DNA of 64,000 nt from Hyphomonadaceae bacterium TMED5 (GTDB lineage: Bacteria; Pseudomonadota; Alphaproteobacteria; Caulobacterales; Hyphomonadaceae), in NCBI GenBank assembly GCA_002173095.1, contig NHBK01000009.1, forward strand, positions 744,001 through 808,000, read 5' to 3'. Under the pieces are notes generated by a model. It had not been told where the DNA came from and searched no databases. It saw nothing but the letters and a program-made list of their open reading frames with translations. This document shows positions 9,488 through 17,835 of the stretch, one piece after another; positions within the stretch are counted from its first letter, which is position 1, and each line of letters begins with the position of its first letter. The translations under genes and the position numbers were made by a program.

Positions 9488-11929
9488 TTAAAAGTCGAAT
9501 GCCATTGCGAAACGTGCTCCATCTTCATAGCTGGAATCCACGTACAGTTCGGCTCCGTGTATATTGCTAATCTTTCTACACAGTGAAAGTCCGACGCCCG
9601 CGCCAGGAATATCTGTATTTTGGTGCAGGCGTTTGAATGGTTCGAAAACCGTGCGCATAGCGTGGCGCGGAATGCCTTGTCCGTTATCGTCGACGAAGAC
9701 GCGAACCTTGCGTTCAGCAATATCGGTTTCGGCGTGCACTCTTATGACCAGATTTTCGACTTCTGCGTACTTGCAGGCATTTGAGAGCAGGTTCTGGAAA
9801 AGCTGGATTAACAGGCTGGAATTGCCATTCACGATAGGCAGTTTTTCTATGGTCAGCTTCGCATCCAGCTCTGTGAGTGCGCTTGTAACCTGATCGGCAG
9901 CAGCCAACGCAACATCTGTCAGATCAACTGGCTTCAGTTCGATCGTCTGACTGTCCAGACGGAACAGATCGTAAAGGTCAGAGACCATTTCGCGCATACG
10001 CGCCAGACCTTTTTCCACTTCTTCCAGATGGGAATTGGCCTCTTCATTCAGAGTGATGTCCTGAACGTCCAATTCGCTGCGTAGCAATTCTGCAAACAGA
10101 GCTGAATTGCGCAGCGGTGCTTGCAGGTCGTGTGCAGCGACGAATGCAAATTCGGAAAGGCTCTGGTTGAGCCGGGCGAGTTCTGCTTCCGTCTGCTTCT
10201 GTTCGGTGATGTCACTTACAAACACCAGAAGGCGTGGATTTTCGGGGTCCGAAAGAATGGGAATGCGGTCAGATGACTTCCAGCGCGTTTCGCCGAGCGG
10301 CCCGGTGAAGGAGGCGACAATATTGCGCTCTGCCACGCCATTGGCAAATGTCAGATTATCGGCAGCCTGCATGTTCTCCGCATCCTCCGGGAAGTATCGG
10401 GCGAGCGGCTGGCCTTCAATTTCGCGGGTATTGGATGCTTTGACATAGCTGGCAGCGGCAGCATTGGCGCGGATGACATGGTTCTGATTGTCCTTGAACC
10501 AGATACGGGCAGGCAGATGGTCCAGAACGGCGCGCAGGTCCTCACTCTGTTCGCGTTCACGCTTGAACGCAGCTTCCAGATCCAGAGCGTTGCCGATTTT
10601 TAGCGCGATCATGGAGATCAGGTTTTTCTGCCATGACTGGAACTGCTGCGGCATCGTCTGCCCGCTGGCAAAACTCACTGCACCATCCAGATGACCGCCA
10701 CGATAGACCGGTGCACCGATGAAGGATTTGAACATGGTGTTCGGGCTTGTCGCGCAGACGGAAATATCCGGTGCGTTGAGGTCGGGAATGGCGACCACGT
10801 TTTTGCTCTCGACGACGAGCGCGCACATCATGTTGTTCAGCGGTACAGTTACGCCCGGCTGCAGCATATCAGTGTCGCCGAACACTTCGCGCGGCGTGTA
10901 ATTTTCACCGTCAATCTGGGCGCAGAAGCCGTGAGACATGCCCAGAGCTTTGGTACCGATTTCCAGCGATTCTCTGATATATGAAGATGGGTTGGTTGCG
11001 GCGACGGGGGCCAGGCTCGCAATTTGTTCCAGCGTCCGCTGAAACGTGACCCTGTCGGTGATCGGATAAAAGCTGACCGTAAGCGTGTTGTCGTCAAACC
11101 GCACGAAAGTGCCGTCGAACCAGTCATTCAGCCCATCTTTGGTGTAATGGATTTCCCGGTGAATGGATTCACCGGTCTCCATCACGGTGAGATAGTCATC
11201 GAAATGTGGGTCATCTCTGAGGCCGGGGAAGCATTGCAAAATGGTGGAACCAACCAGATCGGCGGGCGTGTAACCGTTTATCCGTTCGTTGGCCCGGTTC
11301 GCGGCAGTGATCATGAAATCCACGATCTCGCCGTCTTTGTGGACAGGAGAGAAGCTCATAAAGCCAACGTCGGTCGAATCCAGAATAACCTGGTGCAGCT
11401 TGGCGGCGCGTCGTTGTTCAGCTCTGTGCTTTTTGGCTCTGCTTTCGGCGACCTGGCTTTCGAACATGCCCTGAACAATGCTGGCCATGCTTTGCAGTCG
11501 CTGGCGGTCACGCGATGTGAATTCGCGAGGTTCGTTGTCCATGACACAGAGAGCGCCAAAGGCATGGCCTTCTGAAGTGATTATAGGAGCGCCGGCATAA
11601 AACCTGATGTGCGTTTCGCCTGTCACCAGAGGATTTTTCTGAAATCGGGGATCCTTCAGAGTGTCTTCAACAACCAGAACGCGGGTCTGCAGAATGGAAT
11701 GATCGCAAAAGGCGGATTCGCGCGGAATTGCGTGGATATGTTCCAAGCCAATATTTGCTTTGAATATCTGTTCTTTGTGGTCGACCAGAGTGACCAGTGC
11801 GATCGGCGTTTCGAAGATGCCTCGGGCCAGAGCGGCAATGTTTTCAAAACGCGCATCCGGCGTCGGATCCAGCAATCCTGAATCCTGCAGTGCGTTCAAC
11901 CTGACGGGCTCTGGAGACAGTCCGGTCAC
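9488..11929 (-). CDS. Soluble GAF/PAS multi-sensor histidine kinase
   Basis: An 813-residue kinase without membrane segments. Order: GAF (about residues 20-165, with PIALVTLVDHKEQIF and GAPIITSEGHAFGALCVMD), PAS (about 175-300), a second GAF (about 320-450), another PAS (about 465-575, with DHLPARIWFKDNQNH and an ITEQKQTE linker), HisKA (FVAAHDLQAPLRN, phosphoacceptor His) and HATPase (NLLSNACKYAE, VDDNGQGIP, GAGVGLSLCRKI). The H-box resembles phytochrome-type kinases, but the GAF domains show no obvious bilin cysteine that I can identify. It is followed by a cognate single-domain receiver. The signal is unknown; a cytoplasmic redox or small-molecule ligand is plausible. Confidence 0.9.
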   Translation of the reverse strand: MTGLSPEPVRLNALQDSGLLDPTPDARFENIAALARGIFETPIALVTLVDHKEQIFKANIGLEHIHAIPRESAFCDHSILQTRVLVVEDTLKDPRFQKNPLVTGETHIRFYAGAPIITSEGHAFGALCVMDNEPREFTSRDRQRLQSMASIVQGMFESQVAESRAKKHRAEQRRAAKLHQVILDSTDVGFMSFSPVHKDGEIVDFMITAANRANERINGYTPADLVGSTILQCFPGLRDDPHFDDYLTVMETGESIHREIHYTKDGLNDWFDGTFVRFDDNTLTVSFYPITDRVTFQRTLEQIASLAPVAATNPSSYIRESLEIGTKALGMSHGFCAQIDGENYTPREVFGDTDMLQPGVTVPLNNMMCALVVESKNVVAIPDLNAPDISVCATSPNTMFKSFIGAPVYRGGHLDGAVSFASGQTMPQQFQSWQKNLISMIALKIGNALDLEAAFKREREQSEDLRAVLDHLPARIWFKDNQNHVIRANAAAASYVKASNTREIEGQPLARYFPEDAENMQAADNLTFANGVAERNIVASFTGPLGETRWKSSDRIPILSDPENPRLLVFVSDITEQKQTEAELARLNQSLSEFAFVAAHDLQAPLRNSALFAELLRSELDVQDITLNEEANSHLEEVEKGLARMREMVSDLYDLFRLDSQTIELKPVDLTDVALAAADQVTSALTELDAKLTIEKLPIVNGNSSLLIQLFQNLLSNACKYAEVENLVIRVHAETDIAERKVRVFVDDNGQGIPRHAMRTVFEPFKRLHQNTDIPGAGVGLSLCRKISNIHGAELYVDSSYEDGARFAMAFDF

Positions 11930-12185
11930 AACACTAAACTCCGACGCAAACCTGTTCTGCGCATACTATCCGATCACACTCACCGTTTGACCGGAATGTG
12001 ACATACAGGTCTGTAACTATCGTCAGAGCCGATTGGCAAAACTAGCCGTTAAAATTTTCCATTCTGAAACTTTTGGTATGGGGTGTTTTTTCTAGACCTG
12101 CCGCGACGTCAGCCTTGCGAAGACCATCGAGCGAGTTAGTTTCAGGTAAAGACAGTCTAAAACAGACATCCCGAAGGAAACGCCC

Positions 12186-13187
12186 ATGACAGTGCCTGCT
12201 ATTTTCAAGAATATGCGTCTGCCGATTATCGGTTCACCGCTTTTCATTGTTTCGCAGCCAGAACTGGTGATCGCGCAATGTAAGGCAGGAATTGTTGGAT
12301 CTTTCCCGGCGCTGAATGCGCGCCCGACAAGCCTTCTGGATGAATGGCTGGATCAGATCACTTCGGAGCTGGACAGCTATAATCGCGCAAATCCGGATCG
12401 CCCGGCTGCGCCGTTCGCCGTGAACCAGATTGTCCATAAATCCAACGACCGTCTCGATCATGATGTGGAAATGTGCGTGAAGTACAAAGTGCCATTCGTG
12501 ATCACCTCTCTCGGTGCGCGTGAGGAGGTCAATCAGGCCATTCACTCTTATGGCGGCATTGTCATGCACGACATCATCAATGTCGTATTTGCACATAAGG
12601 CGCTGGAAAAAGGCGCTGACGGTCTGATCGCCGTATGCGCGGGCGCAGGCGGACACGCTGGTAAGCTGTCACCCTTTGCGCTTATTCAGGAAATCCGCGA
12701 ATTCTTCGATGGCCCGCTGGCGCTTTCTGGTTCCATCGCCAATGGCGGCGCAGTTGCGGCGGCGCAGGCTATGGGCGCTGACTTTGCCTATATGGGCTCT
12801 GCCTTCATCGCATGTGACGAGGCCGTCGCGGACGATGGCTATAAGAATATGATCGTCGACAGCGCGGCTAAAGACATTGTTTATTCCAACCTGTTTACCG
12901 GTGTTCACGGCAACTATCTGGCACCATCCATCGCCAAGGCTGGCATGGACCCGAATGACCTGCCGGAAAGTGATCCGTCCAAGATGAATTTCGGGTCTGG
13001 CGGCAATCAGAAATCCAAAGCCTGGAAAGATATCTGGGGCTGCGGTCAGGGCATTGGCGCGATTAAATCCCGTGGTCCGGTATCTGTTTATGTTGATAAG
13101 CTGGAAGCTGAATATCGTGGCGCGATTGCGGCGCTGTCTCGCGGTGAAGCCTTCGATCTCAAGGCGCTCATGCGGGCTGCTGAATAA
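12186..13187 (+). CDS. Nitronate monooxygenase (2-nitropropane dioxygenase-like)
   Basis: A 333-residue FMN-dependent TIM-barrel oxidoreductase that oxidises alkyl nitronates or related toxins. Visible features are LPIIGSPLFIVSQPELV at the N-terminus, GADGLIAVCAGAGGHAG and SIANGGAVAAAQAMGADFAYMGS, the family's flavin-phosphate segments. GAAGGA precedes the ATG. It is a stand-alone gene: the kinase at 9488-11929 is divergent, and the downstream phage-like cassette is separated from it by a terminator-like hairpin. The physiological substrate is unknown. Confidence 0.9.
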   Translation: MTVPAIFKNMRLPIIGSPLFIVSQPELVIAQCKAGIVGSFPALNARPTSLLDEWLDQITSELDSYNRANPDRPAAPFAVNQIVHKSNDRLDHDVEMCVKYKVPFVITSLGAREEVNQAIHSYGGIVMHDIINVVFAHKALEKGADGLIAVCAGAGGHAGKLSPFALIQEIREFFDGPLALSGSIANGGAVAAAQAMGADFAYMGSAFIACDEAVADDGYKNMIVDSAAKDIVYSNLFTGVHGNYLAPSIAKAGMDPNDLPESDPSKMNFGSGGNQKSKAWKDIWGCGQGIGAIKSRGPVSVYVDKLEAEYRGAIAALSRGEAFDLKALMRAAE

Positions 13188-13222
13188 ACTTATCCAACCT
13201 TGAATAACTGACCACAAGACTG

Positions 13223-13250
13223 CCGCTCTTCAAAACTGAGGAGCGGTTTT
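13223..13250 (+). terminator. Hairpin ending eight bases before the DUF2793 start codon
   Basis: A 9-bp stem (CCGCTCTTC/GAGGAGCGG, one G-U pair) with a 6-base loop is followed by TTTT. It looks like an intrinsic terminator for the nitronate monooxygenase gene. The 3' arm also contains GAGGAG, the only good Shine-Dalgarno for the gene starting at 13254, so a folded transcript would hide that site. Confidence 0.6.
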
Positions 13251-13253
13251 CTA

Positions 13254-15029
13254 ATGGCGGTCAGTGATTTTACGCCCAATCTCGAACTACCTTATCTGCT
13301 ATCCAATCAGGCGCAGAAACACGTCACGCTGAATGAAAGTCTGCGGGCTCTGGATGGGCTATTGCAGCTCTCAGTGCAGGACCGTGATCTGGCCGCGCCG
13401 CCTTCAGATCCGCAGGAAGGCCGGCGATATCTCGTCGCCAGTGGTGCGACCGGTGACTGGACCGGGCACTCAGGCGAAATTGCGCTCTTCTCTGATACTG
13501 AATGGCTGTTCTTTGCGCCGCTCACAGGCTGGCGCGTCTGGGTGGAGGATGAAGCACTCCTTCTCGTCTTTGACGGAACGGTATGGATATCTTCCACCCC
13601 AAAAGCACTTCAGGACCTGACGCACATAGGTCTTGGCGCGACGGCCGATGAGGCTAATCCATTGCTGGCCAGATTGAATGCGACGCTATTCACCGCGAAG
13701 GACGTATCCAGCGGCGGAAGCGGAGATTTGCGGTTCAAGCTGAACAAAGAGGCGAGCGGAAATGTCCTCTCTCTTCTGTTCCAGACCGGCTATGCTTCGC
13801 GCGCTGAAGTGGGGCTTGTCGGGGATGATGACTTCGTCATTCGAACCTCAGCCGATGGAAGCGTTTTCACAGAAGCGCTCCGCCTTTCGCAAACCGATGG
13901 TATGGCCGAGTTTCCAGCTGGTCTGGCCTATGACAATGCGCTTTCAGGGCGGTTGGAGGCATCTAGTGTGCAGGGCGCGTTGGACGAGCTGGCGCTCATA
14001 CCTGCCGCGCACAGCCAATATATCCGTGACCGAATTGGGCTTTCCTCGCCAAACGTTGTGCTTCGCAAGTATGTCGCTGGTGAGGACTGGCTCTCCAGCA
14101 CGAGCGGGGCCAACAATAACTGGTATGCGGTCTGCTGGGCCGCCGAGTTGGGCTTGTTCTGCGCTGTCGCCGCGACCGGCACTGGCAATCGGGTCATGAC
14201 GTCTGCAGATGGGATCAACTGGACGGCGCAGACCAGCGCATCGGATAATAGCTGGCGAACAATATGCTGGTCGCCAGAGCTGGGGCTTTTCTGTGCGCTT
14301 GCCAATTCCGGTACGGGCGACCGGGTGATGACCTCGCCTGATGGTGTGAACTGGACCAGCCGCACCAGTGCATCGGACAATAACTGGCTTGGCATATGCT
14401 GGTCCCCTGATCTTGGTCTTTTTTGCGGTGTTGCCGGGTCTGGTTCTGGCGATCGCGTGATGACGTCTCCTGATGGGATCAACTGGACGAGCCGGACAAG
14501 TGCCGCAGACAATAGCTGGCGATCTGTGTGCTGGTCAGCTGAGCTTGGTTTTTTCTGCGCCGTCGCCGCGACGGGCAGCGGAGATGGGGTGATGACCTCG
14601 CCTGACGGTATCGTCTGGACAACGCGTGCCAGCGCGTCCGATGAAAGCTGGCTTGGCGTGTGTTGGGCACCTGAACTCGGCCTGTTTTGCGCCGTGGCGA
14701 CCTCTGGAACGGGCAGCCGCGTCATGACCTCACCTGATGGGGTGACATGGACGGCTCGCACGAGCGCGGCAGATAATGAATGGAGTTCTGTCTGCTGGTC
14801 TCCGGAATTGGGGCTCTTCTGTGCCGTGTCAGCGACCGGGAGTTCAGACAGGGTGATGAGCTCAGCTGATGGCGTGACCTGGTCGTTGGGTGTCAGTGCC
14901 TCTGATCGAAATTGGTGGGGTGTCAGCTGGTCACCAGAACTGGGTTTGTTCGCCGCGGTCGCGACGAACGGCTCAGGTGATCGCGCCATGACCTCTGTGT
15001 CCTCTCACAGTTACACCTATAGGAGCTGA
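13254..15029 (+). CDS. DUF2793 protein with seven-repeat propeller-like C-terminus
   Basis: A 591-residue protein. Residues 1-115 form a DUF2793 domain (LELPYLLSNQAQKHVTLNE, GRRYLVASG, FDGTVWISS), a domain seen in gene-transfer-agent and prophage tail or fibre proteins. A linker (116-287) has a fibre-like segment ending in LEASSVQGALDEL. Residues 288-591 hold seven tandem repeats of 44 residues, each with WSPELGLFCAV, GDRVMTS and DGVNWT. DGxxW resembles the Asp-box of BNR propellers, and seven units would close a seven-bladed propeller. The product is probably a receptor- or surface-binding protein. It is followed within 2 bp by a small ORF and a holin, forming a phage-like cassette. Its ribosome site lies in a hairpin. 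Confidence 0.82.
   Translation: MAVSDFTPNLELPYLLSNQAQKHVTLNESLRALDGLLQLSVQDRDLAAPPSDPQEGRRYLVASGATGDWTGHSGEIALFSDTEWLFFAPLTGWRVWVEDEALLLVFDGTVWISSTPKALQDLTHIGLGATADEANPLLARLNATLFTAKDVSSGGSGDLRFKLNKEASGNVLSLLFQTGYASRAEVGLVGDDDFVIRTSADGSVFTEALRLSQTDGMAEFPAGLAYDNALSGRLEASSVQGALDELALIPAAHSQYIRDRIGLSSPNVVLRKYVAGEDWLSSTSGANNNWYAVCWAAELGLFCAVAATGTGNRVMTSADGINWTAQTSASDNSWRTICWSPELGLFCALANSGTGDRVMTSPDGVNWTSRTSASDNNWLGICWSPDLGLFCGVAGSGSGDRVMTSPDGINWTSRTSAADNSWRSVCWSAELGFFCAVAATGSGDGVMTSPDGIVWTTRASASDESWLGVCWAPELGLFCAVATSGTGSRVMTSPDGVTWTARTSAADNEWSSVCWSPELGLFCAVSATGSSDRVMSSADGVTWSLGVSASDRNWWGVSWSPELGLFAAVATNGSGDRAMTSVSSHSYTYRS
14115..15026 (+). repeat. Seven in-frame tandem repeats of about 132 bp
   Basis: The repeats are coding and diverged at DNA level but keep a strict 44-codon period; the last copy is 40 codons with a degenerate end (SVSSHSYTYRS). 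Conserved positions are Trp3, Cys7-Trp8, the ELGLF core, RVMTS and DGxxW. Repeats 1-6 keep the Cys in CWS, while repeat 7 has SWS. Confidence 0.88.
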
Positions 15030-15031
15030 GC

Positions 15032-15217
15032 ATGTTTGCACTGAATGATCGTGTCGTGCGCGATGAACTGCGCGCGACAAGGGGCGCCGCTATTGTGGAG
15101 CTCGACCTTTCGAATGAGGAACCGCTCTACCGGCTCACCTATGATGAAGGCGGGCAGGGCTGGTGGCCGCAAAGCGCGTTGAGCGCTGAAATCGATGGGG
15201 GCGATGATGGAGAGTGA
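15032..15217 (+). CDS. Small protein in the phage/GTA-like cassette
   Basis: A 61-residue acidic protein, starting 2 bp after the DUF2793 gene with GGAG six bases before the ATG. It contains ALNDRVVRDELRATRGAAIVELDLS and GGQGWWPQSAL. It looks like a single small beta domain with no membrane segment and resembles no family I can name. The end overlaps the start of the holin gene, so the three are translationally linked. A structural or fibre-accessory role is inferred only from position. Confidence 0.6.
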   Translation: MFALNDRVVRDELRATRGAAIVELDLSNEEPLYRLTYDEGGQGWWPQSALSAEIDGGDDGE

Positions 15218-15686
15218 GTGGTTTGGCATGGCTGCCAGCGCAGCCGGTGGCGGTCTGTTCGGCGTAGTCGGAACCGTGCTTGGCCGTGTGGCCGGCTATT
15301 TCGAGACGCGTCAGCAAAATGAATTTGAGCAGGCGCGTTGGGTTTATGAAGCCGATATGGCGCGACTAACCATGCAGGCGCGTCAGGCTGAGGCCGAGAT
15401 GGATATCCAGAAGGCGGACACAGAAGGGTCCTGGGAGGGACTACGAGCGAGCGTGGAAGCGGATGCCGCTTTGAATTCTGCCTATCCCTTTGTGGATGCG
15501 ATCCGCGCACTGACGCGTCCGGCACTGACTCTGCTTTTATGGCTCATCACTGCGCTGGTATTCTTCAACGTTGGCGAAGCCCTGAAAGCCCGGATTGTCG
15601 AAACAGCGGTTTTTGCAGCCACGGCAGCAACGCTCTGGTGGTTCGGAGATCGCACAAGCCCGAGTGTTCGTGTCGGCGCACTTTAG
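15204..15686 (+). CDS. Holin-like protein of the GTA 3-TM holin type
   Basis: A 160-residue protein with a short Gly/Ala-rich hydrophobic N-terminus (AASAAGGGLFGVVGTVLG), a charged helical middle (RQAEAEMDIQKADTEGSW) and two C-terminal membrane segments (LTLLLWLITALVFFNV and TAVFAATAATLWW) ending FGDRTSPSV. The ALTRPALT...WWFGDRT pattern fits the family named for three-TM holins in gene transfer agents. Holins permeabilise the inner membrane so endolysin or particles can leave. No endolysin or capsid genes are nearby. Start at 15204 is chosen over 15195 and 15207 because of the GGGGG just upstream; this is uncertain. Confidence 0.68.
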   Translation: MMESEWFGMAASAAGGGLFGVVGTVLGRVAGYFETRQQNEFEQARWVYEADMARLTMQARQAEAEMDIQKADTEGSWEGLRASVEADAALNSAYPFVDAIRALTRPALTLLLWLITALVFFNVGEALKARIVETAVFAATAATLWWFGDRTSPSVRVGAL

Positions 15687-16204
15687 CTGGCGTAGATTGC
15701 CCCTGTAAGAAGACAGGCTATCGCGACCAAAGAGGCGAAAATGCGAAGGCGCACATAGAGGATCGGGTAGGTGGTGTGAACATCAAAGGCGAGCAGGATG
15801 AGATATCCGGCTGCGAGAATGTACAGTGCAATTGGAAGCGTGACGCCTACACCGCCATTCAGCGGGTCACCGAATAATAGCCCGCTCACGCCCATTATGC
15901 TGCACACAGTCGCGATAAAGGCAGGTAGAATTGCCATAAACATGGTGAAGGAGGGCGCTTTTTCGCCCTCGTCTGCGAGGGCGGTGCCCCAGCGTGCGCC
16001 GCCGAGGAATGAGAAAATCACCCCGCCATAGATGAGCAGCACAAGAAGCGTCATTTGCCAAAGTGCGATAATGTTTTCTGACTCATCAATAAATAGAACG
16101 CCTGCCAGCTGCCATGGGCGAAGTGCGCCCCAGGCTGCGACGATAAACGGGATCAGGCCCGCAATGATCAGCAGTGAAACAAACTTGCCTGTGCGTTCAA
16201 CCAT
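15683..16204 (-). CDS. DUF3429 family membrane protein
   Basis: A 173-residue integral membrane protein with five hydrophobic segments (for example LLIIAGLIPFIVAAWGAL and TLLVLLIYGGVIFSFLGG). The LIYGGVIFSFLGGARWG motif is typical of DUF3429, a family of unknown function related to eukaryotic TMEM69. The start at ATG 16204 has AGGG upstream; an alternative TTG lies at 16222. The 3' end overlaps the convergent holin gene by 4 bp. Confidence 0.78.
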   Translation of the reverse strand: MVERTGKFVSLLIIAGLIPFIVAAWGALRPWQLAGVLFIDESENIIALWQMTLLVLLIYGGVIFSFLGGARWGTALADEGEKAPSFTMFMAILPAFIATVCSIMGVSGLLFGDPLNGGVGVTLPIALYILAAGYLILLAFDVHTTYPILYVRLRIFASLVAIACLLTGAIYAS

Positions 16205-16228
16205 GACAGTGCCCTGTTGCAAAAAACC

Positions 16229-17704
16229 TTAGTGTTTTATTGCACTGGCAAGGGCCTGGTTCCACCCTTCAACGTTGTGGTCGCGAAGTGTTGAAGACAT
16301 TTTGGGTTCAAAACGAGCAGCGATCTGGCGTGCATCATGCCAGTCATCGAGGCTCATCCATCCAAGTTCGCCTGCCGCGAGAACGCCAGCGCCCAAAGCC
16401 GTCATTTCCGGATAGGCCGGCTTTTCAATCGGGCAGTCTGTGATGTCGGCGAGGAATTGCAGGAACCAGTCGTTTTCAGCCATGCCGCCATCGGCGCGCA
16501 GCACGTCTACGCTACACCCATCGCTTTCAAAGGCTTTGAGCAGATCGAGCGTCTGATAGGCCGCGGCTTCAAGCCCTGCGCGAACGATATGCGCGGCACG
16601 GCTACCGCGGCTGAGGCCTGAAATCTGGCCGCGCGCATCCGGCGCCCAATGCGGCGCGCCAAGCCCGGTAAAGGCCGGTACGAAATAAACCCCGCCATTG
16701 TCTTCCAGCTCTGCCGCCATGGCTTCGGTGTCTGCGGCGTGAGAGACTAGCCCCAGTTCGTCACGCAGCCATTTGACGACCGTGCCTGCATTGAAGATGG
16801 ACCCTTCCAGCGCGAAATTCATACGGCCCTGAGCCTGAAATGCGCTAGTGGCCAGAAGTCTGTTCTGAGAGACAGGCAGTTCAGTGCCGGTATTGGCGAC
16901 AAGAAATGCGCCCGTCCCATATGTGATTTTCGCTTCGCCCGGATTGATACACGCCTGGCCCACAAGCGCGGCCTGTTGGTCGCCAACCATGGACAAAACG
17001 GGAAGCGATTTTCCGAATACACTTTTGTCGGTTTCACCGAATTCGCCGCCTGTCGATGCAATGCTCGGCAGGACGGACCACGGCACGTTGAAAACTTTGC
17101 ACAAATGCGTGGACCATGAGGATGCCGCCAGATCCATCAGCGCCGTGCGGCTGGCATTTGTCACATCGGTGGAGTGTTCGCGGCCAGAGGTCAGGCGCGA
17201 AAGCAGAAAACTATCGACTGTGCCGAATGCGGCGCGGTCTTCATCGGCTGCTTTTTGCGCTTCGGGATAGGTGTCGAGAATCCAGCGGATTTTCGTGGCG
17301 GAAAAGTATGGGTCGAGCAAAAGTCCGGAAAGCGCCTGAACTTCCTTTTCCTTACCTGCATCACGAAGCGGCTGACAGGCGGCTGCGGTACGCCGGTCCT
17401 GCCAGATGATGGCCGGGCCGAAAGTTTTGCCGGTTTTCTTATCCCAGACGAGTGTCGTCTCGCGTTGGTTTGCAATGCCGATGGCTGCGAAATTATCTAC
17501 GCCGCCACATTCGGCGATCACGGCCTTGCAGACATTGAGTGTGGTGGACCAGATTTCCTCCGGATCCTGTTCGACCCATCCATCTTTGGGGAAGGTAAGC
17601 GGAATTTCGGCTTGTGCGCTGCCTCTGGGGTTTAGCTCGCGGTCAAACGCAATAGCGCGGGTTGAGGTGGTTCCCTCATCAATGACCAGAATAAATTCAC
17701 TCAA
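16229..17704 (-). CDS. glpK: Glycerol kinase
   Basis: A 491-residue FGGY-family sugar kinase that phosphorylates glycerol to sn-glycerol-3-phosphate in the cytoplasm. Signatures: VIDEGTTSTRAIAFD (phosphate-binding start), GWVEQDPEEIW, GIANQRETTLVWD, WQDRRTA, the ATP-site YGTGAFL, and GVYFVPAFTGLGAPHW. Length is close to E. coli GlpK (502). The start is taken as TTG at 17704, seven bases after GGAG; the frame extends to 17794 without homology and a GTG at 17707 is also possible. No glpF or glpD lies adjacent, so glycerol uptake must be encoded elsewhere. Confidence 0.95.
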   Translation of the reverse strand: MSEFILVIDEGTTSTRAIAFDRELNPRGSAQAEIPLTFPKDGWVEQDPEEIWSTTLNVCKAVIAECGGVDNFAAIGIANQRETTLVWDKKTGKTFGPAIIWQDRRTAAACQPLRDAGKEKEVQALSGLLLDPYFSATKIRWILDTYPEAQKAADEDRAAFGTVDSFLLSRLTSGREHSTDVTNASRTALMDLAASSWSTHLCKVFNVPWSVLPSIASTGGEFGETDKSVFGKSLPVLSMVGDQQAALVGQACINPGEAKITYGTGAFLVANTGTELPVSQNRLLATSAFQAQGRMNFALEGSIFNAGTVVKWLRDELGLVSHAADTEAMAAELEDNGGVYFVPAFTGLGAPHWAPDARGQISGLSRGSRAAHIVRAGLEAAAYQTLDLLKAFESDGCSVDVLRADGGMAENDWFLQFLADITDCPIEKPAYPEMTALGAGVLAAGELGWMSLDDWHDARQIAARFEPKMSSTLRDHNVEGWNQALASAIKH

Positions 17705-17786
17705 CACTTCTCTCCCGGATTGGGCGCCATAATCACGGGGAGAGTCGGATTCGGCAAGCCGCGCTTTCCGTTTCTGTGTCGGAAAC

Positions 17787-17813
17787 AAAAACACCCGCCA
17801 TTGGCGGGTGTTT
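17787..17813 (-). terminator. Terminator after the split porin gene
   Basis: A 12-base inverted repeat (AAACACCCGCCA / TGGCGGGTGTTT) around a single central base lies 23 bp past the porin stop. The A/T flanks make it potentially bidirectional. Confidence 0.8.
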
Positions 17814-17835
17814 CAGGTTTAATGGGTTAGTCTGT

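Noticed and set aside
13928-14989. 353-residue minus-strand frame with internal repeats
   Set aside because: It mirrors the 132-bp coding repeats of the DUF2793 protein and has no ribosome site or homology.
14115-15026. Possible CRISPR or VNTR array
   Set aside because: The period is 132 bp, units are diverged but keep one reading frame, and there are no identical repeats with unique spacers.
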